In this document: positions 17,974 through 26,809 of the stretch, one piece after another | How positions within the stretch are numbered: the stretch's first letter is position 1 | Layout: each line of letters begins with the position of its first letter | Assembly: GCF_014645495.1 (NCBI RefSeq) | Contig: NZ_BMLV01000002.1 | Location: 549,191 to 613,190, forward strand | DNA length: 64,000 bases | Source: Cloacibacterium rupense | Lineage (GTDB): Bacteria > Bacteroidota > Bacteroidia > Flavobacteriales > Weeksellaceae | Reading direction: 5' to 3' | Program-made: the position numbers and the translations under genes | The notes under the pieces: generated by a model | Database searches by the model: none | Told to the model about the DNA's origin: nothing | The model's input: only the letters and a program-made list of their open reading frames with translations

Positions 17974-17981
17974 CAAATTTA
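17974..17981 (-). promoter_or_regulatory. -7 box of the GH3 gene
   Basis: On the minus strand TAAATTTG, an exact TAnnTTTG match. Its centre is 8-9 nt from the first base of the ATG, so the transcript would start at or beside the start codon. Confidence 0.5.
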
Positions 17982-18057
17982 ATAAAAAAACCGAATGAGA
18001 GAAATGAAATGTGGCCTAAATTTTCTGAGTTGCATAATTAAAATTTGAGCTGAATAT

Positions 18058-18185
18058 GCGCGAAGGATGGTAGTGAAAATCCTTTTTAAATTTTATGAGA
18101 GAGGAATAGTGATGGAAAATTTAAAAAGATTGTAACGGACAGCCTGACCTGAGGCGCTGGGAATGTGGCTGTGGAAGGGCGCGCC
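18058..18185. repeat. Structured intergenic element (nested inverted repeats)
   Basis: A locally GC-richer element with nested pairing: outer arms GCGCG (18058-18062) and CGCGC (18180-18184); hairpin AAGGAT/ATCCTT (18063-18068, 18079-18084); a perfect 12-bp stem TTTTTAAATTTT/AAAATTTAAAAA (18083-18094, 18116-18127) around a purine-rich loop; and hairpin GCCT/AGGC (18142-18145, 18152-18155). No reading frame runs through it. The layout resembles a repeat I recall from many flavobacterial intergenic regions (GGAT...ATCCTTTTT, a variable stem, then AAAAAGAT and an AACGGA...AGCC segment). I cannot confirm the family here. Confidence 0.6.
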
Positions 18186-18196
18186 AAAATTTCAAT

Positions 18197-18239
18197 TTTT
18201 TAAAAAATAAAAATCCGCTCTAAAAATTTAGAACGGATT
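18197..18239 (-). terminator. Terminator of the bacilliredoxin gene
   Basis: AATCCG (18212-18217) pairs with CGGATT (18234-18239), with an inner TCTAAA/TTTAGA stem. On the minus strand it is followed by a T-rich run (18197-18211). Confidence 0.85.
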
Positions 18240-18261
18240 GGGTATGTTTACTCAAAAAAAA

Positions 18262-18672
18262 TTAACAAAATTCTTCGTAAGCTGCTTGTAAATTGGCAGC
18301 TATGGCACCAGCAGGATTTCCTTCGATGTGGTGTCTCTCTAGCATGTGCACCAATTCTCCGTCTTTGAAAAGTGCTACACAAGGTGAGCTAGGAGGAAAT
18401 GGAGCGAAGTGTTTTCTAGCTTCTGCCACAGCTTCGGTGTCGAAACCTGCAAAAACAGTGGTTAAATGGTCTGGTTTTTTGTCACCAGTTAATGAATAAA
18501 TTACGCCAGGTCTAGCTGCTCCTGCAGCACAACCGCAAACAGAATTTACCATAACTAGGGTAGTTCCTGATTGTTTAAGCGCTTCGTTTACTTGTTCAGG
18601 TGTGGTAAGGTCTTGGAAACCTTTATCTGTAAGTTCTGCCTTCATGGGCATTACTAATTCTGCTGGATACAT
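18262..18672 (-). CDS. BrxA/BrxB-type bacilliredoxin (YphP family)
   Basis: A 136-residue thioredoxin-fold protein whose active site NSVCGCAAGAARPGV (CGC motif near residues 45-60) is the hallmark of the bacilliredoxin/YphP family (formerly DUF1094). In Bacillus these proteins remove bacillithiol from oxidised proteins; in Bacteroidota the thiol partner is less certain. Length and N-terminus (MYPAELVMPMKAELTDKGF) are standard. It has its own -7 box about 40 nt upstream and its own terminator. Confidence 0.9.
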   Translation of the reverse strand: MYPAELVMPMKAELTDKGFQDLTTPEQVNEALKQSGTTLVMVNSVCGCAAGAARPGVIYSLTGDKKPDHLTTVFAGFDTEAVAEARKHFAPFPPSSPCVALFKDGELVHMLERHHIEGNPAGAIAANLQAAYEEFC

Positions 18673-18712
18673 AATATAATATTTAGTTTAAAGTTGATGA
18701 ATTATTCGTCTG

Positions 18713-18720
18713 CAAATTTA
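18713..18720 (-). promoter_or_regulatory. -7 box of the bacilliredoxin gene
   Basis: TAAATTTG on the minus strand, an exact TAnnTTTG match 40 nt upstream of the ATG. Confidence 0.45.
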
Positions 18721-18803
18721 CTATTAAAATTTTAAAATTTCTATCTAAATATTTTATCAAAAGTATGCCAAAAATCTATTAAGACATTTTGACTCTTTTT
18801 AAA

Positions 18804-18835
18804 AAAAATTGCCAAAGATGTCTTTGGCAATTTTT
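18804..18835 (-). terminator. Terminator after yqeY (end of the ftsZ-side operon)
   Basis: A 15-bp stem: GCCAAAGA/TCTTTGGC extended by AAAAATT/AATTTTT, with a 2-nt loop. On the minus strand it ends in a T-run, 24 nt after the yqeY stop. Confidence 0.9.
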
Positions 18836-18858
18836 GGGTAATTGTACTGAAAATTTAA

Positions 18859-19305
18859 TTAAGATAATAATTTTTTTACCATTTCAGAGATTGATTTTCC
18901 GTCTGATTTTCCGGCTAAAGCTTTGGAAGCAGTTCCCATTACTTTTCCTAAATCTTTGATGGATTCTGCCCCTGTTTCTGCAATTATTTTTTTGATTTCG
19001 GCTTCTAATTCTTCTGCGGAAAGTTGGGCAGGTAAAAACTGCTCTATCACTTTCATTTGCGCAGCTTCTACTTCTGCCAAATCTGTTCTGTTTTGTGCAA
19101 CAAATTGTTCGTAAGAATCTTTGCGCTGTTTAATCATTCTTTGCAAAATGGCAATTTCTTGTTCAGCAGAAACATCGGCTCCTTTGGCTTCAGTTTTTAG
19201 CAAAAGAATTTGAGATTTTACTGCTCTCAGAGAGTCTAGAGCCACTTTGTCTTTTTCTCTCATGGCGGTTTTAATCGCTTCGTTTATGGTAAGTTCTAAT
19301 GACAT
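18859..19305 (-). CDS. yqeY: GatB/YqeY domain protein
   Basis: A 148-residue helical protein matching the YqeY family: REKDKVALDSLRAVKSQI near residues 16-33, a glutamine-rich middle segment, and the C-terminal KDLGKVMGTASKALAGKSDG near 116-136. The C-terminal part is homologous to the tRNA-binding tail domain of GatB. Its cellular role is not settled. It starts 42 nt after ftsZ and is probably the last gene of the division cluster transcript. Confidence 0.92.
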   Translation of the reverse strand: MSLELTINEAIKTAMREKDKVALDSLRAVKSQILLLKTEAKGADVSAEQEIAILQRMIKQRKDSYEQFVAQNRTDLAEVEAAQMKVIEQFLPAQLSAEELEAEIKKIIAETGAESIKDLGKVMGTASKALAGKSDGKSISEMVKKLLS

Positions 19306-19347
19306 TTTATTATGTTTAGGCTTTTAAGATTTAGTTGATAGCAATGA

Positions 19348-21231
19348 TTAATCTACATCTTTGTTCAAAAATTTATTTTCTCTAAGGCTCACTGTCCCGT
19401 TGTTTTCAGAAAGAAAGCTAGAAATTTGCTGTTGAGAAGGGTTTTCTTGACCTATATTGATATTCTTTCTTTTGAATGCAGGAATGGTTTCGAACTCATT
19501 TTCGTTTTCTAAAACTTGGTAACGTGAGTTGAATTCTTTTAGCTTATTTCTTCTTTCCTGAACTTTATCTTGGGCAACATTTTTTTCAATAAATTTGAAT
19601 TCTTCCTTTGCATAAGATTGAGGAGTTTCTGTTGGTTTTACTTCTTCCGTTACAGATTTGAAACTTGGTTTTATTTCATCTGCATCTTTGGTGAACGAAA
19701 AAGTAAATTCTACAGGTCTGTCTTGAACGAAAGTTTTAGTTTCTGTAACTTCAGGTGCTTTTTCCTCTACCTGAAACTTAATCTCTTCCTTTTTTTCTTC
19801 TACAAAAAAGCTAATTTCTTCTGATTTTGGTGTAATTTTCTTTTCTTCTGTTTCAAAAGTGAAAGACTGTGTTTCTATCACTTCTTCGTCATCAAAGTTG
19901 AAAAGTTCTAACACCCCAGATTCTTTTTCTTCTACTTCAAAGGTTTCTGTAAAACTTTCGATAATAGGATTTTCATCTTCGAAGAATTTTATTTCTTCTA
20001 CCTTTTCTTGAACTGCAACTTCTTCTGAATCAAAACTTTGAAAAAATTGGTTGGTAGGGAAGTCTGGTTTTACTTGATCATTTTGGTCATCAAGAAGAAA
20101 AACGTTTTTACTTTCTCTTATTGAAGCATTTTCTTGTGGTTCATTTACAGCACTGCTTTTCCCAAATGGAGATTCTCTTCTAGGTCTATCTGTTGGTGTG
20201 TCTTCTAAAGAATACTTAATTTTTTCTGTAGGACCAGAGTACTTTTGATCTTCTGCAGAAAAACCTGTAGCGATTACTAAAACGCTGATGGCATCTCCCA
20301 ATTCTGGGTCTGTTCCTACCCCAAAAATAATATCTGCAGTGTTGCCCGCTTCACGCTGAATGTGGTCATTGATGGTGCCAATTTCGTCCATGGTAGCTTC
20401 TTCGTTTCCACTTCTGATGAGGAGTAGAACGTTTTTAGCACCTGTGATTTTATTGTCATTCAATAACGGAGAGTCTAGAGCTTTTTTCACCGCTTCTTCT
20501 GCTTTGTTTTCACCAGAAGCAGTACCCGTTGACATTAATGCGGTTCCTGAATTTTGTAATACAGAACGCGCATCACGGAAGTCTATATTTACATCAAAAT
20601 ATCCCGTGATAACTTCAGCCATCCCTTTAGCAGCATTGGCAAGAACTTCATCTGCTTTAGCAAATCCAGATTTGAAACCTAAGTTTCCGAATTGCTGACG
20701 AAGTTTATCGTTATTAATTACAATCAAAGAATCTACATTGTTTCGAAGTTTTTCAAGGCCTAATTCTGCTTGTTCTAGTCTTCTTTTGCCTTCAAAACTG
20801 AATGGTACGGTTACAATACCAATGGTTAAAATGCCCATTTCTTTAGCAATTTTTGCGATAACAGGAGCAGCACCAGTACCCGTACCACCGCCCATACCTG
20901 CGGTAATGAAAACCATTTTGGTACTATGTGATAAGACTGCTTTTATTTCGTCTATGCTTTCTAGAGCAGATTTTTCGCCCACTTCTGGGTCAGCGCCAGC
21001 GCCAAGTCCTTCTGTAATGGTAGCACCTAGCTGAACCTTGGTAGAAATAGGATTGTTATCTAGAGTTTGTGCATCTGTATTACAAATGATAAAATCTACG
21101 CCATTTATTCCTTTCTCGTACATGTGTTTCAGTGCATTGTTACCACCGCCACCTACTCCGATAACTTTGATGATAGATGAAGTTCCCTTTGGTAAGTCAA
21201 ATGAAAATCCTGTATTAAATGTGTTTTCCAT
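19348..21231 (-). CDS. ftsZ: Cell division protein FtsZ with long C-terminal extension
   Basis: Tubulin-like GTPase that forms the Z-ring. The GTPase core spans roughly residues 15-330, with [11 protein letters not shown] near 27 and the tubulin signature [13 protein letters not shown] near 115. The rest is unusually long (627 residues against about 385 in E. coli): a Glu/Lys/Phe-rich, probably disordered linker (about 340-585). [10 protein letters not shown] near 585 resembles the conserved C-terminal peptide that binds FtsA, and about 40 further residues follow it. It lies 42 nt after ftsA. Confidence 0.97.
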   Translation of the reverse strand: MENTFNTGFSFDLPKGTSSIIKVIGVGGGGNNALKHMYEKGINGVDFIICNTDAQTLDNNPISTKVQLGATITEGLGAGADPEVGEKSALESIDEIKAVLSHSTKMVFITAGMGGGTGTGAAPVIAKIAKEMGILTIGIVTVPFSFEGKRRLEQAELGLEKLRNNVDSLIVINNDKLRQQFGNLGFKSGFAKADEVLANAAKGMAEVITGYFDVNIDFRDARSVLQNSGTALMSTGTASGENKAEEAVKKALDSPLLNDNKITGAKNVLLLIRSGNEEATMDEIGTINDHIQREAGNTADIIFGVGTDPELGDAISVLVIATGFSAEDQKYSGPTEKIKYSLEDTPTDRPRRESPFGKSSAVNEPQENASIRESKNVFLLDDQNDQVKPDFPTNQFFQSFDSEEVAVQEKVEEIKFFEDENPIIESFTETFEVEEKESGVLELFNFDDEEVIETQSFTFETEEKKITPKSEEISFFVEEKKEEIKFQVEEKAPEVTETKTFVQDRPVEFTFSFTKDADEIKPSFKSVTEEVKPTETPQSYAKEEFKFIEKNVAQDKVQERRNKLKEFNSRYQVLENENEFETIPAFKRKNINIGQENPSQQQISSFLSENNGTVSLRENKFLNKDVD

Positions 21232-21272
21232 ATTTCTTGATGTAAATATTATTAAACTATTGTGGTTATGTT

Positions 21273-22649
21273 TTATTCTACTTCTTCGAAGAATTTTTTT
21301 ACTTTTTCTAAAATGGTTTGTCCGAACGTCAGTTTGCTACCTTTCTTTTTTTCTGGCTGAAGTTTTGGCTCTTCTGTTGGCTGAGGTATCGTTTGTTCGA
21401 TAATGGTTTCTGCCGTTTTTGGAGTTTCTTGTACAGGCTCTGGAGTAGGTGTTTCTTCTACATAATACTCTTCAGATTGTTTTTTATCTCTTATCTTCAA
21501 ACTTTCCATTAATAAACCAATAGAAGTTGCAAATTCTGGAGATTTAAGATATTGGTTTTTATCATTGGCAATGTATTCATTAGCAAAACCAATTCTAGCA
21601 TCAAAACCTGTAATATAATTGGCGAGTTGACGAAGATTTTTAAGATTAGAACCACCACCAGTGAGAACAATACCAGCGATGAGTTTTCTCTTTTGTTCGT
21701 AAGCTCCGTAAGCTTTTAGTTCTGTATTTACCATTTCTAGAATTTCTTCTACTCTTGCATTGATAATACTTGCCAAAGATTTCAGCGAAATTTCTTTGTC
21801 TGGTCTTCCGTGTAATCCCGGGATGGTAACATACGTAGAGTCTTTTTCTAAATCTGGAACCGCAGACCCGAATTTTACCTTCAATTGTTCTGCGTGTTTT
21901 TCTATGATAGAACAGCCTTCCTTGATGTCGTCTGTAATTATACCGCCACCATAAGGAATAACACAGGTATGACGAATAATATTGTCTTTGAAAATAGCAA
22001 TATCTGTAGTACCACCACCTATATCTACAATGGCAACACCAGCTTCTTTTTCTTCTTTGGTAAGAACAGCTTCAGAAGAGGCGAGAGGTTCTAGTGTAAG
22101 CGCTTCCATTTCTAGACCCGCTTCTTTTACACATCTTGCAATATTTCTAATGCTTCCCATTTGCCCAACTACCACGTGGAAATTAGCTTCCAAACGCTTG
22201 CCGTGCATCCCGATTGGTTCTTGTATTTCGCCTTCAGAATCTACTTTGTATTCTTGCGGAAGAACGTGGATAATTTCTTCGCCAGGAAGCATAACTAATT
22301 TTTTCACTTGATCTTTCAGCGCTTCTATATCATCTTCGGTGATATAAGCTTCAGGATTTTCTCTCATGATATAATCAGAATGCTGTAAACTACGGATGTG
22401 TTTGCCTGCAATCCCGACGGTTACTTTTTTAATGGGTACGCCAGCAGATTTTTCCGCTTCTGAAATGGCAGCTGTAATAGAGCTAATGGTTTGAGAAATA
22501 TTATTGACAATGCCTTTGTGCACTCCCAAACTTTTACTTTTCCCAACACCCAATACTTCTATTTTGCCATGCGAATTTTTTCTACCAACAATGGCTACTA
22601 TTTTGGTAGTTCCTATATCTAGTCCTACTGAATAATCTTGTGTTTCCAT
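21273..22649 (-). CDS. ftsA: Cell division protein FtsA
   Basis: Actin-family ATPase that anchors FtsZ to the membrane. It has 458 residues. Visible: SVGLDIGTTKIVAIVG at 7-22 (phosphate 1), GVAIVDIGGGTTDIAIF near 204-220 (phosphate 2), and IVLTGGGSNLKNL near 327 (adenosine). A proline/glutamate-rich linker (about 395-440) leads to the C-terminal FGQTILEKVKKFFEEVE, which fits the amphipathic membrane-targeting helix. Sits between ftsQ and ftsZ. Confidence 0.96.
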   Translation of the reverse strand: METQDYSVGLDIGTTKIVAIVGRKNSHGKIEVLGVGKSKSLGVHKGIVNNISQTISSITAAISEAEKSAGVPIKKVTVGIAGKHIRSLQHSDYIMRENPEAYITEDDIEALKDQVKKLVMLPGEEIIHVLPQEYKVDSEGEIQEPIGMHGKRLEANFHVVVGQMGSIRNIARCVKEAGLEMEALTLEPLASSEAVLTKEEKEAGVAIVDIGGGTTDIAIFKDNIIRHTCVIPYGGGIITDDIKEGCSIIEKHAEQLKVKFGSAVPDLEKDSTYVTIPGLHGRPDKEISLKSLASIINARVEEILEMVNTELKAYGAYEQKRKLIAGIVLTGGGSNLKNLRQLANYITGFDARIGFANEYIANDKNQYLKSPEFATSIGLLMESLKIRDKKQSEEYYVEETPTPEPVQETPKTAETIIEQTIPQPTEEPKLQPEKKKGSKLTFGQTILEKVKKFFEEVE

Positions 22650-22668
22650 ATATTGCTGTTCTCTTTTT

Positions 22669-23499
22669 TTACTGTTTTTTTTCTTCTTTTTGTGCTGACT
22701 TTTTTTCTTTCTCTTTTTCTAAAGGTTTTTCTACAATTTCTTGAGGTTTATCTATGAATAGAGAATCTTCCTCAGGTTTGTAACCATCATTGAGTGTAGT
22801 TACAATTTGGTTGTCATATTTCACAGAAATTTTAGAATATTTCTCTGGATTTTGATTCACCAAAAATTTTTCTACAAAAGTCTTAAACCCTTTAATTTTA
22901 AATTCTATATTATTTAAATCTCCCAATTCTACTTTGTAAAGTCCTTCATTGGTAATGAGATTAAAATTGCCATTTTCTTTAGTAATTCCTGCAAAATAAT
23001 TCTTGCAGAAACTGTCTTTGTCTATTTTGTCTATTAATTCTACTAGCTTTAGATATTCTTTTTTCTTCACATCACCCGAAACCAACATACACGGGTGCGA
23101 ATAATTTTTAGAAATAGGGAACTCTACTCCTTTTTTATCTACATAAAATCCTTTACCACCATTATTTAACCTAAATGCAGGAACTCTCTGTAGAATGTCT
23201 AAATGCAGTTTTCCGTCTAAGCTCAGATAAACATTGGCACTATCTACAGCGGGCAGTTCATTAAGTTTTTTTTCTAAACTTGGGATGTCTATATCACCTA
23301 CTTTTTTGGTAGTGTTGTATCTCTCTACAATGGTTTTGATGTCTTTCTCATCTACAAAATAAACGGGAGATTTATCCGACATTTTCACAGAAATATCATC
23401 CAAAGGTTTTTCGTTGAACCTCTTCAAAGAGAAGCTCAATAGAAATCCGAAGATGACTACCGTTACTAATATTTTAAGAATTCTCCACTTGTTTTTCAT
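22669..23499 (-). CDS. ftsQ: Cell division protein FtsQ
   Basis: A 276-residue bitopic protein: short basic N-terminus, one membrane segment at about residues 8-23, then a periplasmic POTRA-like and FtsQ beta domain (SVKMSDKSPVYFVDEKDIKT near 38-57; NNGGKGFYVDKKGVEFPIS near 118-136). The tail is Lys/Glu-rich. FtsQ scaffolds the divisome with FtsL. It lies between murC and ftsA, its normal place. Confidence 0.9.
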   Translation of the reverse strand: MKNKWRILKILVTVVIFGFLLSFSLKRFNEKPLDDISVKMSDKSPVYFVDEKDIKTIVERYNTTKKVGDIDIPSLEKKLNELPAVDSANVYLSLDGKLHLDILQRVPAFRLNNGGKGFYVDKKGVEFPISKNYSHPCMLVSGDVKKKEYLKLVELIDKIDKDSFCKNYFAGITKENGNFNLITNEGLYKVELGDLNNIEFKIKGFKTFVEKFLVNQNPEKYSKISVKYDNQIVTTLNDGYKPEEDSLFIDKPQEIVEKPLEKEKEKKSAQKEEKKQ

Positions 23500-23544
23500 A
23501 ATTGTGCTCCGAGTTTCGTGTCGCGAGTTCCGAGTTTTTATATA

Positions 23545-24900
23545 TTATTTATCTCCTAGCCAGTTCATAATTGGGTCATATAAAGTGTCTATGTTTCCTG
23601 CACCTACCGTTAATAAAATATCAAAATCTTTTTCTTTAATTTTTTCAAAAGCTTGGCTTAAACTACAAACTTCCTTTTTTTCTATTTTTACTTTTTCTAA
23701 TAACCAATCAGAAGTGATTCCTTCGAAATCTTTCTGCAATTCTCTCGCAGGATAAATGTCTAAAAGCAATAATTCATCTGCTGCGTCTAAACTTTCTGCA
23801 AAACCTTCTGCAAAATCTCTGGTTCTGCTGAATAAATGTGGCTGAAACACCACCAAAAGTCTTTTACCAGGATTAAATGTTCTGATAGAACCAATCACTG
23901 CATTTAATTCGGTAGGATGGTGCGCATAATCATCTACATAGATTTTCCCATTGGCGAAACTATGTTTCGTATATCTTCTTTTAATTCCTTTGAAGGTTGA
24001 AATCCCATTTCTAATGGTTTCAAAATCAGCGCCTAAGCTGTGTAAAACAGCAATGGCGGCTGTAGCGTTTTCTACATTATGAATTCCTGGGATTTCCCAA
24101 GAAAATTCTTCTATTTTTCCGTCATAATTAAAATCAAAAAACATTTTTTCTCCTTCTATTCTTAAGTTGTCAGAATAGAAATCTGCCTCTTCGTTTACCG
24201 CATATGTTTTACAAGGTCTGCCAATTTTCACCCCTTTTCTCACAAAAAGTTGGTCATTTTCTGGCACTAAATCTGCAAAATCTCTGAAGCCTTGTTCTAT
24301 GGTTTCGGTGTCTCCATAAATATCAAGATGATCAGCATCTATAGAAGTTACAATCGCCCAATCTGGTGAAAGATTGAGGAAGCTTCTATCATATTCATCA
24401 GCTTCTAGCACAGAAATCTCGGTGCCGTTGTAGATGAAATTTGATTTATAATTTTCTGCAATACCGCCCAAAAACCCTGAAAAAGGAAGATTAGCAACTT
24501 TGCAAAGATGGGCAACCAAACTAGAGGTAGTGGTTTTTCCGTGCGTTCCTGCTACTGAGATACATTCTGTATTTTCGGTAATTAATCCTAAAACTTTGGC
24601 ACGTTTTAAAACTTCAAAACCATTTTGATTGAAATAATCTAAAATTCCTAAAACTTTAATTGCAGGAGTGTAAATGACTAAAGTATTTTCATTGTTTAGT
24701 TCATTAATTTTTTCATTAACAACATCTTCAAAACTGATAGAAATTCCTTCTTTTTGAAGTTCTGTCGTCAATTTGGTTTCTGTTTTATCATAACCCAAAA
24801 CATTCTTACCAGCAGCGTGGAAATACCTTGCCAAAGCAGACATCCCGATGCCACCGATACCTACGAAGTAGAAATTGTTGTATGTGTTTAGGTTTTGCAT
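23545..24900 (-). CDS. murC: UDP-N-acetylmuramate--L-alanine ligase
   Basis: Adds L-alanine to UDP-MurNAc, the first Mur ligase step. It has 451 residues. Motifs: YFVGIGGIGMSALARYF near residue 11, ATP site SVAGTHGKTTTSSLVAHL near 115-132, EADEYDRSFL near 170, and VDDYAHHPTELNAVI near 320. The gene lies downstream of a membrane-protein gene inserted between it and murG. Confidence 0.97.
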   Translation of the reverse strand: MQNLNTYNNFYFVGIGGIGMSALARYFHAAGKNVLGYDKTETKLTTELQKEGISISFEDVVNEKINELNNENTLVIYTPAIKVLGILDYFNQNGFEVLKRAKVLGLITENTECISVAGTHGKTTTSSLVAHLCKVANLPFSGFLGGIAENYKSNFIYNGTEISVLEADEYDRSFLNLSPDWAIVTSIDADHLDIYGDTETIEQGFRDFADLVPENDQLFVRKGVKIGRPCKTYAVNEEADFYSDNLRIEGEKMFFDFNYDGKIEEFSWEIPGIHNVENATAAIAVLHSLGADFETIRNGISTFKGIKRRYTKHSFANGKIYVDDYAHHPTELNAVIGSIRTFNPGKRLLVVFQPHLFSRTRDFAEGFAESLDAADELLLLDIYPARELQKDFEGITSDWLLEKVKIEKKEVCSLSQAFEKIKEKDFDILLTVGAGNIDTLYDPIMNWLGDK

Positions 24901-24912
24901 TTTTTTTAAATT

Positions 24913-25572
24913 TTATCTATTAATTAATATTAATCTTACAATAAACCAAAATATAACTCCAATGATAGAGCATATAAATACGTTTTTTCCGCTTTTTCTG
25001 TCTTCTGTTCCAAAACCATAAATGGTTTCTCCATTTGGAAGCGTCTTTTTATAATTCATTAAATAAAGACCAATAAAAATTCCAATTAGTCCTCCTAAAA
25101 CTGAAAATAAATAACCAATGTAGATTAACCATTTAGGACTAGCTTCTTCGGTTTTCAAATCATCAATTCTTCTCTTATTTATTGCTTTTATAAGGTCAAG
25201 GTTAACTTCTTTTCCCCTTTCTTTTAATATTTTTTGAGCGAGCAAATAGTCAAACTTGTTCCATTCTTCACTCTTTAATACAATTTCAATTAATTCTTCA
25301 TCAGAAAATTCAAAAAGATAATAGTCTTTATTTACATTATCTAAACTTTTGGAAATTAAATCTTCTTCTAATTCTTCAACTTTTTTAAAATTTGCTCTTT
25401 CAATTTTTAAGGCAAATTGTTTGGTGTTGTCGTCATTTCCAAAAGTAGAATCTAACCTTGATGAATTGTCACTTAAAATAAAATCAATCCTATGCTCTTT
25501 CAATATTTCTATTAAATCCAAAGCATCATCTTTAAAAATGAATTTTCTATATGTAGCAAAATTATCCTCCAT
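24913..25572 (-). CDS. Membrane protein of unknown function inside the division cluster
   Basis: A 219-residue protein. Residues 1-150 are charged and soluble; the start (YRKFIFKDDALDLIEILKEH, then IDFILSDNSSRLD) looks like the small alpha/beta module of DUF2007-type proteins, but this is a pattern match only. Two membrane segments follow at about 153-175 and 198-217, separated by a loop with PNGETIYGFG. It sits 12 nt from both murG and murC with no promoter of its own, so it must be co-transcribed with wall genes. Its function is not known to me. Confidence 0.8.
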   Translation of the reverse strand: MEDNFATYRKFIFKDDALDLIEILKEHRIDFILSDNSSRLDSTFGNDDNTKQFALKIERANFKKVEELEEDLISKSLDNVNKDYYLFEFSDEELIEIVLKSEEWNKFDYLLAQKILKERGKEVNLDLIKAINKRRIDDLKTEEASPKWLIYIGYLFSVLGGLIGIFIGLYLMNYKKTLPNGETIYGFGTEDRKSGKNVFICSIIGVIFWFIVRLILINR

Positions 25573-25584
25573 TTAAAGACCAGA

Positions 25585-26718
25585 TTATTTTAATTCTTTA
25601 ATTATTTCATTTACAATGTCTTCCGAAGCTTTTGGTTTGGCAAAAAACTTCAAATTCTGTGACATTTCTTTTCTTACTGTTTCATTTTCACAAATTTCAG
25701 AAAGCGTGTTCCAAAATTTTTCTTTCATTTCGGTGTCTTTCACCATTCTAGCTGCATTTTTTTCAACCAAAGTCATTGCATTTTTGGTCTGGTGGTCTTC
25801 TGCTGCAAACGGAAAAGGAACTAATAAAACTGGCTTTTTCGCCACAGCCAATTCCGAAATCGCAATGGCTCCAGCTCTAGAAACAATTACATCTGCTGCA
25901 GAATAAGCTGTTGCCATATCAGAAATGAATTCCTTGATTTGGATGGAAGCTGGATGTTGGATGCTGGATGAAATTTCAGCAAAATCTAATTTTCCTGTTT
26001 GCCAAATCAGTTGATATCCTTTTTCTTTTAGTTTTTCTAAGTTTTCTTTCCAGCCGTTGTTCAGCGTTCTAGAACCTAACGAACCGCCTACCGAAAGTAT
26101 CGTTAATTTATCTTTTTCTAAACCTAATTTTTCTTTTGCTAAGCCACTGTCAATTAAATCAGTAATCAAATTTTCACGAATAGGATTTCCTAAAAAATGA
26201 ACTTTTGAATTCGGGAAAAATTTTTCCATTTCTGGATAGGCAGTGAAAACAGCTCTTGCTTTCTTTCCGTTGAAAATATTGGTTTTGCCTGGCAATGAAT
26301 TCTGCTCTTGAATAAAAGTAGGAATTCCCATTTTTGCAGCAATAAATAAAGCTGGTCCACTTGCAAAACCACCAGTTCCTACAGCGAAATCTGGTTTAAA
26401 TTCTTTAATTGCTTTTTTAGCTTTAATTAAACTTGAAATCAATTTGAATGGCAAACCGATGTTTTTCAGTAAATTACCTCTGTCAAATCCCGCAATGTTC
26501 AATCCTATGATTTTGAATCCTGCTTGCGGCACTTTTTCCATCTCCATTTTTCCATTAGCACCAATGAACAAAAATTCTGCATCAGGGAAACGTTTTTTAA
26601 TTTCCTGTGCAATGGCAACCGCTGGGAAGATGTGACCACCTGTTCCACCGCCGCTCATTAATACGCGAATTGCTTTTGGCTTTTGGCTACTTGTTTTTTG
26701 TTCTAAATTGTTTGACAT
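25585..26718 (-). CDS. murG: UDP-GlcNAc:lipid I N-acetylglucosaminyltransferase MurG
   Basis: Makes lipid II at the inner face of the membrane. It has 377 residues with the glycine-rich loop RVLMSGGGTGGHIFPAVAIA at 18-37, a second glycine loop LSVGGSLGSRTLNN near 210, and the sugar-nucleotide site SRAGAIAISELA near 282. A 17-residue Gln/Lys-rich leader precedes the conserved core. It follows ftsW across a 91-nt gap containing an 11-bp inverted repeat. Confidence 0.96.
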   Translation of the reverse strand: MSNNLEQKTSSQKPKAIRVLMSGGGTGGHIFPAVAIAQEIKKRFPDAEFLFIGANGKMEMEKVPQAGFKIIGLNIAGFDRGNLLKNIGLPFKLISSLIKAKKAIKEFKPDFAVGTGGFASGPALFIAAKMGIPTFIQEQNSLPGKTNIFNGKKARAVFTAYPEMEKFFPNSKVHFLGNPIRENLITDLIDSGLAKEKLGLEKDKLTILSVGGSLGSRTLNNGWKENLEKLKEKGYQLIWQTGKLDFAEISSSIQHPASIQIKEFISDMATAYSAADVIVSRAGAIAISELAVAKKPVLLVPFPFAAEDHQTKNAMTLVEKNAARMVKDTEMKEKFWNTLSEICENETVRKEMSQNLKFFAKPKASEDIVNEIIKELK

Positions 26719-26737
26719 TTTTATTTTTTTATGATTA

Positions 26738-26786
26738 ATGAATGATAAGTGATGCTTGGTTTTATAGTTGCTTTTTTATCATTCAT
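26738..26786. repeat. Inverted repeat in the ftsW-murG gap
   Basis: ATGAATGATAA (26738-26748) and TTATCATTCAT (26776-26786) are perfect 11-bp arms around a 27-nt loop. There is no T-run in the minus direction, so it is not an obvious terminator. Confidence 0.5.
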
Positions 26787-26809
26787 CAATTATTATTCAT
26801 CATTTATAT

